Assembly: GCF_965230805.1 (NCBI RefSeq) | Contig: NZ_OZ246019.1 | Coordinates: 4,464,001 to 4,528,000 of the forward strand | Length of the DNA stretch: 64,000 bases | Reading direction: 5' to 3' | Source of the DNA: Marinifilum sp965230805 | GTDB taxonomy: Bacteria > Bacteroidota > Bacteroidia > Bacteroidales > Marinifilaceae | Notes under the pieces: model-generated | Databases searched by the model: none | The model's input: only the letters and a program-made list of their open reading frames with translations | Told to the model about the DNA's origin: nothing | Position numbers and translations under genes: made by a program | Shown here: one piece after another, positions 18,018-27,156 of the stretch | Position numbering within the stretch: position 1 is the stretch's first letter | Layout: every line of letters begins with the position of its first letter

Positions 18018-21000
18018 ATGAAAAAACTGATGTTAGTATGTTGGGTAGTTTTACTACCTGCATTAATTATGGCACAAACCCGATTAAGTGGAGTTGTATA
18101 TGATGACGACAACTATCCGCTGATTGGTGCCAACATTTTCATTAAGGGAACAACCAACGGTACTGTTAGTGACATTGATGGAAAATTTGTTCTGGAAACG
18201 GAGCAAACTTCCGGACATCTCGTTGTTTCTTTCATTGGGTACCTGCAACAGGAACTGCCTTTTTCATCCTCGCAAGAGTATGTTGTAAAATTGCAAAGTA
18301 ACTTTAATGATTTAGAGGATGTAATGGTAATTGGTTACGGTACTTCTAAGAAGAAAGAGTTAACCGGAGCAGTTGCATCTGTTTCAAATCTTGAACAAAT
18401 CAACAGTCGTCCGGTTTCCAATTTACAAGACTTTTTTCAAGGTGGCGTATCTGGTGTAACGGTTGTGCAGCAGGGTGGCGACCCTTCGAATCAAGCCAAT
18501 ATTGTTATTCGTGGTGTTGGTTCGGTTAACCAGGAATCGCCTCTATGGGTAGTGGATGGAATGCCTTACTATGGTGGAACCATCAACCCAAGCGACATTG
18601 AGTCTGTAACAGTACTTAAGGATGCAGCATCTGCAGCAATCTATGGAGCGCAGGCTTCCTCAGGTGTAATTGTGGTAACCACAAAAAGTGGTAAAGCCAA
18701 TAAAGTGTCAGTAGCTATTGATGCTTACGCAGGTTTTCAGGAAGCCACCAATTTACCAACACCATTAACGGCTGAACAACAAAACTGGGCTTATAACCTG
18801 GCTGCCGACAATAGCGGAGCAGAACGCAACCCGGCCAGAAATGTAACGGCTAATCCATGGGGAGGAACCAATCGAACCAACTGGATGGACGAAGTTTTTA
18901 GATCAGGAGCTATTTATAATACCAATGTGGCTGTGAGCGGCGGCGGCGATAAGGGAGTGTATAGTACTTCTTTTAATTACTTGAAAAAAGACGGGGTTCT
19001 TTTAAATACATCTTATGAGCGATTGGCATTACGCCTGAAATCAGAATATGCACTATCTGATCGAATTAAGATTGGACAAAACTTTTATGTGACCAATGAA
19101 GAATCTGTGGGAGCCAACACTTCCTCTAGTTATTCGGGTGTAATTATCAATGCTATGTATATGCCATCTGCGGCTCCTGTGTACGATGAGAACGGTACCT
19201 TTCACGGAGTTGCTCCCGAAGGATCGGAATTCGCAGGTACTTATGGCGATGTTTACAATCCAGTGGCTTTATTAAAGCGTCCAACTACCAGCAACCCCAC
19301 TACCTTTATTGATGCAAATGCATATGGAGAGGTGGAATTAATGGAAGGATTAAAATTCCGTAGCTCATTTTCATTAAGTCAGAGAACCAGAGAATATAAA
19401 AAGTTCACTCCTAAAATACCTGAAAATGGTCGTCCTTCTGGAATGAATTACCTGAATCAATCATGGTCAAAGCGTAACAAATGGATATGGGATAACCAGG
19501 TTACTTATACCAAAACACTTAACAAGCACAAATTAGACTTTACGGGTGTATACTCGGCTCAATTTACCGAATACGAATACAATAGTGTAAATGCACAGGA
19601 TTTTGCACGTGAAGATGATTGGTATCACTACCTTGGAAATGCGGGGGAAGTATCAGATTATGACAGTGATGCTTTTGAGGATGCCTTGTATTCGGTGATC
19701 GGACGTGTAAGGTATAATTTTGACAATAAATACTATTTGTCGGCAAGTGTGCGTCGTGACCAAACCTCTCGCCTGGCAAAAAATAACAACAGCGATGTTT
19801 TCCCTTCTGTATCGGCAGCTTGGAGGATTTCAGAAGAAAGCATTATGAATTCGGCAGAATGGCTAAACTCATTAAAGTTAAGAGCTTCGTGGGGACAAAT
19901 TGGAAACATTCAGTCGGTGAGTTATTATGCCTACAATGTGCCAATGTCGTCGCACAGACCAACCATGGGAGCAGGTAATGCCCAAAGAGTTTCCGGTTAC
20001 TATGTGAAACAACAATCAAACCCTGATTTGAAATGGGAAACTTCCGAATCTTATAATGTGGGATTAGACCTGTCTGCCTGGAATGGTAAAGTAGAATTTA
20101 CTGCTGATTACTTCCAGAAACTAACAAAGGATATGATCATGACCAATGCAGCAGATGCGCATTTGGGTGTTTCAGACGGGCCAACATCAAATGTTGGAGA
20201 AGTGAAAAACGAAGGTTTTGAATTGTCATTAACCTATAAAAACAAAATTGGCGACCTGACTTATTCAATCAATGGAAACCTTGCTTCAATCAAAAATGAA
20301 TTGAAGAGTTTGGATGCTTATACCAGTGACTATATCTACCACAATAACAAGGTGCGTTCAACGCTATATCCATTCCGATCAGAACCAGGAGAAGAGTTGT
20401 ACTCCTATCACCTGATAACAAGCTTGGGTACCTTTAAAACACAAAGTGAGATTGACAGTCATGTAGGTCCAAATGGTGAAAAGATTCAACCTAATGCCAA
20501 ACCAGGAGATTTAAAATTTCAAGATCTTAACGGTGATGGTAAAATCGACAATGAAGATAAATCCTTTAAAGGAAATGCTTTCCCAGATTTTACTTATGGC
20601 ATCAACCTTTCAGCTCAATATAAAAACTTTGATCTGTCAATGACCTTTCAAGGGGTAGCTGGTTCTAAACTATTCAATGGATACAAATACACCACTTATA
20701 ATGCAGGTCAGCAGGGCTATAATTTGGATAACCGTGTGCTAAACGCTTGGTCTACTGAAAATCCAAATTCAAATATTCCTATTCTACGTGTGGATGATCC
20801 TAACCAGAACTTCGCAACCAATTCTGATTGGTACCTTGAAGATGGTTCGTATTTAAGAATGAAAAACCTGACCATTGGCTACAGCATCCCGGAAGTTATT
20901 ATGAATGGTATACTTGATGGTTCTTCTTTACGAGTTTTCTTCTCAGGTGAGAACTTGTTTACTATTACTGATTACTCAGGATTGGATCCTGAAATTGGTG

Positions 21001-21071
21001 GTATTGGTCTTGATATGGGAACTTATCCGGTATCCAGAGTCTTATCAGCAGGTGTTTCATTTAAGTTTTAA
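18018..21071 (+). CDS. SusC/RagA TonB-dependent transporter
   Basis: 1017 residues: signal peptide ending near IMAQ (about 20), carboxypeptidase-regulatory-like domain (LSGVVYDDDNYPLIGANIFIKGTTNGTVSDIDG), TonB box region LEDVMVIGYGT, plug (WVVDGMPYYGG, VLKDAASAAIYGAQASSGVI) and barrel ending VSFKF. Unlike the SusC at 4283 it has no STN domain, so it needs no sigma/anti-sigma relay; control by the HTCS gene 207 bases upstream is the natural reading. Its SusD partner follows after 18 bases. A calcium-binding-like DLNGDGKIDNEDK loop is seen in the barrel, which is common in this family. Confidence 0.95.
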   Translation: MKKLMLVCWVVLLPALIMAQTRLSGVVYDDDNYPLIGANIFIKGTTNGTVSDIDGKFVLETEQTSGHLVVSFIGYLQQELPFSSSQEYVVKLQSNFNDLEDVMVIGYGTSKKKELTGAVASVSNLEQINSRPVSNLQDFFQGGVSGVTVVQQGGDPSNQANIVIRGVGSVNQESPLWVVDGMPYYGGTINPSDIESVTVLKDAASAAIYGAQASSGVIVVTTKSGKANKVSVAIDAYAGFQEATNLPTPLTAEQQNWAYNLAADNSGAERNPARNVTANPWGGTNRTNWMDEVFRSGAIYNTNVAVSGGGDKGVYSTSFNYLKKDGVLLNTSYERLALRLKSEYALSDRIKIGQNFYVTNEESVGANTSSSYSGVIINAMYMPSAAPVYDENGTFHGVAPEGSEFAGTYGDVYNPVALLKRPTTSNPTTFIDANAYGEVELMEGLKFRSSFSLSQRTREYKKFTPKIPENGRPSGMNYLNQSWSKRNKWIWDNQVTYTKTLNKHKLDFTGVYSAQFTEYEYNSVNAQDFAREDDWYHYLGNAGEVSDYDSDAFEDALYSVIGRVRYNFDNKYYLSASVRRDQTSRLAKNNNSDVFPSVSAAWRISEESIMNSAEWLNSLKLRASWGQIGNIQSVSYYAYNVPMSSHRPTMGAGNAQRVSGYYVKQQSNPDLKWETSESYNVGLDLSAWNGKVEFTADYFQKLTKDMIMTNAADAHLGVSDGPTSNVGEVKNEGFELSLTYKNKIGDLTYSINGNLASIKNELKSLDAYTSDYIYHNNKVRSTLYPFRSEPGEELYSYHLITSLGTFKTQSEIDSHVGPNGEKIQPNAKPGDLKFQDLNGDGKIDNEDKSFKGNAFPDFTYGINLSAQYKNFDLSMTFQGVAGSKLFNGYKYTTYNAGQQGYNLDNRVLNAWSTENPNSNIPILRVDDPNQNFATNSDWYLEDGSYLRMKNLTIGYSIPEVIMNGILDGSSLRVFFSGENLFTITDYSGLDPEIGGIGLDMGTYPVSRVLSAGVSFKF

Positions 21072-21089
21072 TGTAAAAAAAACAGTATC

Positions 21090-22664
21090 ATGTTAAAAAA
21101 ATATTTTTCAATGGCCATTGGTGCCATGTTAATTGCGGGAATAAATGGGTGCTCGGATGATTTTACAGATCTGACACCTTTGGGAAGCGCAACAGAATTA
21201 AATTTCTGGCAAACACAGGCCGATGCGGAGGCAGGTGTAAATTCCATGTACTACTACATGGGTGATGAAGATATGTTTTCACGAGGTTTTATGTGGTATA
21301 TTAATGCTTCGGACGATATGGTAACCGGTCGACCTAACTCAACAGCTGATAACATTAAAAATTTCAACATGACCGGTGATGAAGGGTATTCAAGTTGGAT
21401 GTATCCACAATGCTTTAAAATCATTCGCCGTGCTAACGATGTGCTGGCCAATGTAAAGGATCTTGATATTGAGGGGTCTCTAAAAAACAGATATCTGGGT
21501 GAAGCATTGTTTATGCGTGGTTTTCATTATTTCTGGGTGGCTTCCACTTATGGAAATGATGTAAGCGGTGGTGTGCCAATTGTAACCGAAGAAAATATGA
21601 AGGATACCAAATTCACACGTCCTGAAAGTGTGGTTGCCAACTATGATCAGGTTGTGAAAGACTTGGAAAGAGCGGCGGATTTATTACCCTTGTATACAAG
21701 CTATTCTGATGAAAACAAAGGGCGTGCACATAAAGATGCTTGCTATGCATACATTGCTAAGGCTTATCTGTACTGGGCACAATATGACAACACAAAATGG
21801 GAAAAAGTAGTTGAATATTGCGATAAAGTAAGCAATTCGGGTTCAGGTAGAAAATTAATTGATACCGATAATCCGGCAACTGATTATCGTGAAGTATTTA
21901 AATACCAGAACGAGTTTGGCCCTGAATACATTTGGTCTGTTACATGTGGTATCGAGAGAGGTAGTAAGCTAAATGGTGTGATGCTTGAAAACAAAGGTTG
22001 GGGAGTATATAACGGCTGGGGTTATTACATGCCTACACTCGAACTTTATAATGCTTTCGAAGATGGTGATTATCGAAGAGAAGCAACTATTCTTAAGTTT
22101 GGTGATGAGTTTCAATTCTGGGGAAGTACACGACGCTATTCCTCTGCTAACTCTTTGTCAGGTTTTCAGTTTAACAAGTATATGGACATCTATTCTTACG
22201 AAGATCCAATTGGAAACTCCTTAATTAACGCCAATGGGGATAGATTATATACAGTGTCGGATGTACCTATCTTAAGATACGCTGAAATATTGCTGATGAA
22301 AGCTGAAGCTAAAATTATGATGGGACAAAACGGAGATGCGGAAATTAACATGGTGAGAAATCGTGCAGGATTGACTTCGAAGACTGGCTGCACAATGGAT
22401 GACCTAAAGCATGAACGCCGTGTTGAGTTTGCCGGTGAATTTGCCAATCGTCATCGCGACCTTGTACGATGGGGCGATGCCGAGGAAGCATATGGCAAAC
22501 CGCTTCACGGACGAATTCATGTTGATAAAACAAATCCTGATTCGGACTACAACGAAGAAGTGATTTGGGAAGCCAGAAATTATGATCCTAACATACACAA
22601 TGTTTGGATTATTCCTAATGAAGTAATCGAAAGTTCAGGAATACCTCAAAATAAGGGTTGGTAA
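21090..22664 (+). CDS. SusD/RagB-like surface lipoprotein
   Basis: A 524-residue lipoprotein (lipobox INGC, Cys21; CSDDFTDLTPLG). It belongs to the classical RagB/SusD branch, shown by YLGEALFMRGFHYFW, VPIVTEENM, YIAKAYLYWA, EILLMKAEAK and a C-terminal RHRDLVRWGDAE stretch. It caps the SusC transporter encoded just upstream and binds the ligand at the surface. It differs in branch from the SusD_2-type protein at 7820, so the two SusCD pairs in this window are not recent duplicates of each other and may take different ligands from the same polymer. Confidence 0.94.
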   Translation: MLKKYFSMAIGAMLIAGINGCSDDFTDLTPLGSATELNFWQTQADAEAGVNSMYYYMGDEDMFSRGFMWYINASDDMVTGRPNSTADNIKNFNMTGDEGYSSWMYPQCFKIIRRANDVLANVKDLDIEGSLKNRYLGEALFMRGFHYFWVASTYGNDVSGGVPIVTEENMKDTKFTRPESVVANYDQVVKDLERAADLLPLYTSYSDENKGRAHKDACYAYIAKAYLYWAQYDNTKWEKVVEYCDKVSNSGSGRKLIDTDNPATDYREVFKYQNEFGPEYIWSVTCGIERGSKLNGVMLENKGWGVYNGWGYYMPTLELYNAFEDGDYRREATILKFGDEFQFWGSTRRYSSANSLSGFQFNKYMDIYSYEDPIGNSLINANGDRLYTVSDVPILRYAEILLMKAEAKIMMGQNGDAEINMVRNRAGLTSKTGCTMDDLKHERRVEFAGEFANRHRDLVRWGDAEEAYGKPLHGRIHVDKTNPDSDYNEEVIWEARNYDPNIHNVWIIPNEVIESSGIPQNKGW

Positions 22665-22678
22665 AATTCAATTTAACC

Positions 22679-22718
22679 GGTGCCCCTGCTCAGGCGGGGG
22701 TGCCATTCTTTTTTTTTC
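22679..22718 (+). terminator. Intrinsic terminator after susD
   Basis: An 11-bp stem with three G-U pairs, GGTGCCCCTGC / GCGGGGGTGCC, with a tetraloop and a long T-run. It should end or attenuate transcription between the susCD pair and the phosphodiesterase genes. Confidence 0.8.
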
Positions 22719-22759
22719 GAATTGAGATAAGCCGGAAGGCATAAAAATACCAGCCTAGC

Positions 22760-23566
22760 ATGAATATACTTTCAAAGAAAATCAAAACAACCTGTCTTAC
22801 TGTTTTTATGCTATACGCCTCGTGTTCATTTGTAGCAGCACAAGGGCTAAATTTTAATGGAGGACATTCTCACAACGACTATTATCAGGCTCAACCTTTG
22901 CACGATGCTCTTAAAAACAAATTGGTTAGCATCGAAGCAGACGTGTTTTTGCAAGATGGAAAACTTCTTGTTGGTCATTCAAAAGATGAACTCAATTCCA
23001 AATTAACACTAAAGCACCTATACCTGGATCCACTTAAATTATTGGCTCGGCAAAATAAAAACTTGCGAATCATCCTTATGGTGGACATCAAGGAAAATGG
23101 ATTGGCTGCTTATAATGCCCTTAAGCCTATCTTGAAGCCTTACCAACAAATGCTAAGTTCGGTAATCGATAATGAAGTATATACCAGGCAGGTTAGCATT
23201 ATCTTATCGGGTGATCGTCCGGTGCAAACCGTATCCAATGAAGCCAAAAGGTTTGTATTTCTTGATGGCCGTTTAAATCAACTGAATGATCATACGGATT
23301 GGAGTTTATTTCCACTTATTAGTGACTCCTGGGGAGATCATTTTAAATGGAAAGGCAACGGGGCAATATCCTCGGAAGAAGAAAACAAACTGAAAACTTT
23401 AATAAACGATTGCCACCTTCAACACAAGCTAATTCGTTTTTGGGGATTACCTAAAGAGAAAGATAAGGCAGAAGCATTTTGGAGGCTGTTTTCCAGACTT
23501 GGTGTTGATCTTATTGGAACCGATAGTCCCGATCATTTTCAAAATTTTATGCTTTCAAATCATTAA
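22760..23566 (+). CDS. PLC/AIM6-like phosphodiesterase
   Basis: 268 residues with a signal peptide ending near VAAQ (about 28). The mature start carries NGGHSHNDYYQAQPL, the HSHNDY signature of the AIM6-like branch of the PI-PLC/glycerophosphodiesterase TIM-barrel superfamily. Further landmarks are VSIEADVFLQDGKLLVGHS (metal-binding Glu/Asp and second His) and a C-terminal GVDLIGTDSPD. These enzymes are thought to cleave phosphodiesters such as lipid head groups; the family is poorly characterised. Six bases separate it from the alkaline phosphatase gene, so the pair probably acts in sequence: diester to monoester, then to free phosphate. Confidence 0.85.
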   Translation: MNILSKKIKTTCLTVFMLYASCSFVAAQGLNFNGGHSHNDYYQAQPLHDALKNKLVSIEADVFLQDGKLLVGHSKDELNSKLTLKHLYLDPLKLLARQNKNLRIILMVDIKENGLAAYNALKPILKPYQQMLSSVIDNEVYTRQVSIILSGDRPVQTVSNEAKRFVFLDGRLNQLNDHTDWSLFPLISDSWGDHFKWKGNGAISSEEENKLKTLINDCHLQHKLIRFWGLPKEKDKAEAFWRLFSRLGVDLIGTDSPDHFQNFMLSNH

Positions 23567-23572
23567 AAAGAT

Positions 23573-25099
23573 ATGAATAACATGATTCGTGCAGCTTTTA
23601 TTGCTGTGTTTTTTATTACCATAGTAACAGGATGTACCTCCCCTAAAACTGAGCGGGGTGAATTATACCAGGCCCTGATTGATTATGAATCAGAGTTCTG
23701 GTTCGATCGTTCTATATCACATGTATTGCTAAATCGTATGGTGAGCAATAATACCCAGGTGGTTTGGAGTACCAATTTTCATACGGCAGCTCCTGTACCC
23801 TTAGGAGCGGTAGGACCACACAAGTACATTAACAAGCTGAAGGGAATTATTCATAATGATTCAATAGGTAGGGTACTGAAAGAAGCCGTTGCAGATGGTG
23901 TAAACATCATCACCGTTATAGGCGACGGCATGGGAAACATGCACATGGCGCTACCAGTATATATGCGATATGCTCAAAACAATCCCCAAGCAAGCATGTT
24001 CGAAAAAATTATGGCAGAAGGTTCAACGGGTTATGTGTATACCAGTACCATTCGAGGATTGGTAACCGGTTCGGCAGCATCGGGAACTGCAATTGCTTGT
24101 GGACAAAAAACCATGATGAACATGATAGGTGTTGATTCAACAGGAACGCCCCTGACTAGTGTTATGACTTTAGCCAAACAAAATGGCTACAGAACAGCCT
24201 TGGTAACAAATGCCAGTATAACAGATGCCACACCTGCAGCTTTTTATGCCCATACCGTTAACAGAAACGAGGAAAACAAGATTGCACAACAATTGGTGTC
24301 GAGCCATACGGTGGATGTGATCATGGGTGGTGGCGGCCAACATTTCATTCCTCAAGGGAAATCACTATTCGAAATGCTTGATGTGAAGGAGGCTAACAAC
24401 TATACGTCTGCCCGAAAAGATACTTTAAATCTGCTTAAAGATCTTGGCAGTAATGCCTATCAGCTAATCCACAATAAAAAGGAATTAAGCCAATTGGATG
24501 AGAGTACCTTAAAAGTAGCAGGCTTTTTTGCCGCAGGAGGCTTACCTGCTCCAATTAACTATGAGCAGGAGCGAACTATGGCACCTACTCTTGGTGAAAT
24601 GAGTTTGAAATCATTGTCATTGGTTCAGAATAAAACAAAGCCATACATTGCTGTTATTGAATGTGCACGCATCGACTGGGAATCTCACGACAATGATATT
24701 GGTGCAGTTTACAAATCGGTTGAAAATATGAATGAGATCTTGAAAACAGCCTATTCATTTTATTCAATGAATCCCGACAATACCTTATTGCTTTTTACTT
24801 CAGATCACGAAACGGGAGGATTAGAAATTGCATATCGTAAAATGCCAAAAGAATATCAGGAAGAAAAAATATTATCTACGGGCAAAAGTTGGTCCAACGA
24901 CACCAACCCACTTAGCTATGAAAGATATATCGCCACATTAAATCAACAAAAAAAGACTGTATCCTTTGTTTTGAGGCAATCGCATACGGTAAAGGAGCTA
25001 AAACAAAATGCCAAAAAATACTTGGGTATTCGTTTGTCTGATCAAGAAGCTGATTTATTGCTATATGCCATGAAAGATTACCAAAAATATAAGGACTAA
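23573..25099 (+). CDS. Alkaline phosphatase (PhoA-type), lipoprotein
   Basis: A 508-residue lipoprotein (lipobox IVTGC, Cys21). Catalytic landmarks of the PhoA family: Asp118 in VIGDGMG, nucleophile Ser167 in VTGSAASGTAIACG, DATPAAFYAH, ECARIDWESHDND and SDHETGG. In E. coli PhoA the residue before the nucleophile is Asp101 (DSAAS); here it is Gly166. It removes phosphate from monoesters in the periplasm or at the surface. It sits between a phosphodiesterase (6 bp upstream) and a metallophosphoesterase (21 bp downstream), making a three-gene phosphate-ester unit. The N-terminal 100 residues before the catalytic domain are longer than usual and of unknown role. Confidence 0.92.
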   Translation: MNNMIRAAFIAVFFITIVTGCTSPKTERGELYQALIDYESEFWFDRSISHVLLNRMVSNNTQVVWSTNFHTAAPVPLGAVGPHKYINKLKGIIHNDSIGRVLKEAVADGVNIITVIGDGMGNMHMALPVYMRYAQNNPQASMFEKIMAEGSTGYVYTSTIRGLVTGSAASGTAIACGQKTMMNMIGVDSTGTPLTSVMTLAKQNGYRTALVTNASITDATPAAFYAHTVNRNEENKIAQQLVSSHTVDVIMGGGGQHFIPQGKSLFEMLDVKEANNYTSARKDTLNLLKDLGSNAYQLIHNKKELSQLDESTLKVAGFFAAGGLPAPINYEQERTMAPTLGEMSLKSLSLVQNKTKPYIAVIECARIDWESHDNDIGAVYKSVENMNEILKTAYSFYSMNPDNTLLLFTSDHETGGLEIAYRKMPKEYQEEKILSTGKSWSNDTNPLSYERYIATLNQQKKTVSFVLRQSHTVKELKQNAKKYLGIRLSDQEADLLLYAMKDYQKYKD

Positions 25100-25120
25100 A
25101 ATCAATCAAAATCTTACAAA

Positions 25121-26581
25121 ATGAAAATATTTAAAATCGCATTCATATTAATCTGCCTGATGGCAGGATCGGCTTTCCAGTTTCTGTCGGCTCAGAAAAA
25201 GTCAGATTCTTTTCTCTTTAAGAAAGATTCTACATTTAAAATCATGCAGTTTACAGATATCCACTGGGAAAGTGGCAAGCCTGAAAATGCCACTGTGATT
25301 TCGATGATGGAATCTGTATTGGATAAAGAACAACCTGATTTGGTAGTTTTTACCGGAGATATTGTTACATCGGGTGATCCGAAGAAAGGCTGGCGAGATG
25401 TAAGTGCACCTGTAATTGAGCGAAAAATAAGATGGATTGCCACCTTGGGAAATCATGAATCAGAAGGCAATACCGCTAGAAACGAGATATACCGCATTCT
25501 AAAATCTATTCCATTGAATGTGAATAGTGCAACAGCAGACAATATTTTTGGTTTTGGGAATTTCTATCTTCCCATATCTTCTAACAAAAACAAACAAGCT
25601 GCAATCCTGTATTTTTTCGATTCAAACGAATATGTACCTTCTCATATTCCGGGGAGTTATGATTGGATCAGGTTGGATCAGATAAAGTGGTATAAGGAAT
25701 TGTCTCAATCTATCAAAGAAAAAAATGACGGACAGCCAATTCCTGCTTTGGCCTTTTTTCATATTCCTTTGCCCGAATATAAGGTGGTTAAAGATATGGA
25801 AGAAACAGTAGGCCATAAAAGTGAAGGGGTGTCTTCTCCTGTGCTTAACTCCGGACTATTTGCAGCAATGGTTGAGCAAAAAGATGTAATAGGTGTATTT
25901 ACAGGTCATGACCACAACAACGACTTTATCGGAACCTTGTACGACATTGCTTTAGCTTATGGCAGATGTTCTGGTCATAGTGGATATGGAGATTTACGCA
26001 TTGGCTCAAGAGTAATAGAACTGCATCAGGATCAGTTTCATTTTAAAACCTGGATCGCAACACCCGGCAAATCAAGCAATAACTTTGTGTATCCAACAGA
26101 TGTAAAACTTGATTTTGAAAAGGACGACTTGCTTCCGGCTCAAGCAATAGCAAAAGCACTGCAACCAGGATTAAACTATAAGTATTTCGAGGGTGAGATC
26201 GAATCGGTGAACGAGATTCAAAACTTAAAAGTGAAGAAAACAGGAGTTGCCAATACCATTTCGCATCGATTCGGAGAACAGGATGATCATTTTGCTCTTC
26301 AGTTTACAGGTTATTTGGACATACCTGAAGATGGTTTTTATGAATTCTATCTGTGCTCTGACGATGGGGCAATTCTTAAAATAGATGATCAAGTAATTAT
26401 CGATAATGATGGTGGGCACAGCGCACAACTAAAACGAAACGATATTGGACTGGAGAAAGGAATGCACAGCATCGAAATTCTTTATTTTGAAGATTACGAG
26501 GGCAATGTATTAGAGGTAGGTATCTCAGGATTAAGTTTCAGAGAGGGGCCTTTGCCTTCCGGTTTATTATACCATGATTAA
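25121..26581 (+). CDS. Calcineurin-like metallophosphoesterase with PA14 domain
   Basis: 486 residues with a signal peptide ending near LSAQ (about 25). The metallophosphoesterase metal motifs are all visible: FTDIHW (Asp46, His48), VFTGDIV, LGNHESEG, FFHIPLPEY and FTGHDHNND. They are followed by a PA14-like C-terminal domain (about 365-470: LQFTGYLDIPEDGFYEFYLCSDDGAILKIDDQVIIDNDG). The same C-terminal domain type ends the AP-superfamily enzyme at 11009, tying the two modules together. It probably hydrolyses a phosphate ester on a carbohydrate-associated substrate outside the cytoplasm. It is the last gene of the HTCS/susCD/phosphatase module. Confidence 0.9.
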   Translation: MKIFKIAFILICLMAGSAFQFLSAQKKSDSFLFKKDSTFKIMQFTDIHWESGKPENATVISMMESVLDKEQPDLVVFTGDIVTSGDPKKGWRDVSAPVIERKIRWIATLGNHESEGNTARNEIYRILKSIPLNVNSATADNIFGFGNFYLPISSNKNKQAAILYFFDSNEYVPSHIPGSYDWIRLDQIKWYKELSQSIKEKNDGQPIPALAFFHIPLPEYKVVKDMEETVGHKSEGVSSPVLNSGLFAAMVEQKDVIGVFTGHDHNNDFIGTLYDIALAYGRCSGHSGYGDLRIGSRVIELHQDQFHFKTWIATPGKSSNNFVYPTDVKLDFEKDDLLPAQAIAKALQPGLNYKYFEGEIESVNEIQNLKVKKTGVANTISHRFGEQDDHFALQFTGYLDIPEDGFYEFYLCSDDGAILKIDDQVIIDNDGGHSAQLKRNDIGLEKGMHSIEILYFEDYEGNVLEVGISGLSFREGPLPSGLLYHD

Positions 26582-26728
26582 GCATCGCAAGCGGATGCGA
26601 AAAATGATATAATTTGGATTAAATTGTTGATAATTTGCATGGCTACTTAGCCATGGGCTATTAAGATTATGAAGACAATACAGCCTGAGTTCGATTAAGA
26701 TTAAAGTATTTTTCAAGTTTCATTTTTA

Positions 26729-26764
26729 GGAAAGGGGACATCGCATTTATGTGGTGACCCCTTT
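26729..26764 (+). terminator. Terminator-like hairpin after metallophosphoesterase; left edge of repeat copy 2
   Basis: An AAAGGGG / CCCCTTT stem, closely matching the element at 12793-12829. The T-run is short (ctttagt), so termination strength is uncertain. It is followed 3 bases later by the target duplication of the MITE. Confidence 0.45.
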
Positions 26765-26772
26765 AGTATGTA

Positions 26773-27037
26773 ACGTGAGTTCGACGTAAAATTCTATCCA
26801 CAGAAAGTTATATTTGGGATAGATTTGCATTAAAAATTTGGAAAGAATAGCGTGCTATTTTGAGGAATTTTTAATGTGAAGATGTCGTAAAGAGAACTTT
26901 CCATTATGTGTTTGCCTGCTTTCGGCATAAATTTCCTCAAATCTTCTTGAAATATCCCGATATTCCTTGGAAAATTTGAGAAAATTTCTACTCAAAAACA
27001 GATCAAACTGTGAACGAATTTTACGTCGAACTCAGGT
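26773..27037. mobile_element. 265-bp MITE with 22-bp terminal inverted repeats
   Basis: The left end (ACGTGAGTTCGACGTAAAAT...) and the reverse complement of the right end (ACCTGAGTTCGACGTAAAAT...) agree at 21 of 22 positions. The element is bracketed by the direct repeat TATGTA (26767-26772 and 27038-27043), a 6-bp target duplication. No reading frame inside can encode a transposase. The paralogous sequence in repeat copy 1 (around 12830) lacks the element and reads straight through (catgtaata), acting as an empty site. A related solo end lies at 33142-33158. Confidence 0.85.
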
Positions 27038-27156
27038 TATGTAGTAAAAGCAGTGCATCAAAATACCTGACACAGCATTTTGTTTGTTAGAATGTTTAAA
27101 TATTTAATCATTTTGTTAATTTTGAAAATTCCAAAATCAAAACGCACACAAACAGA

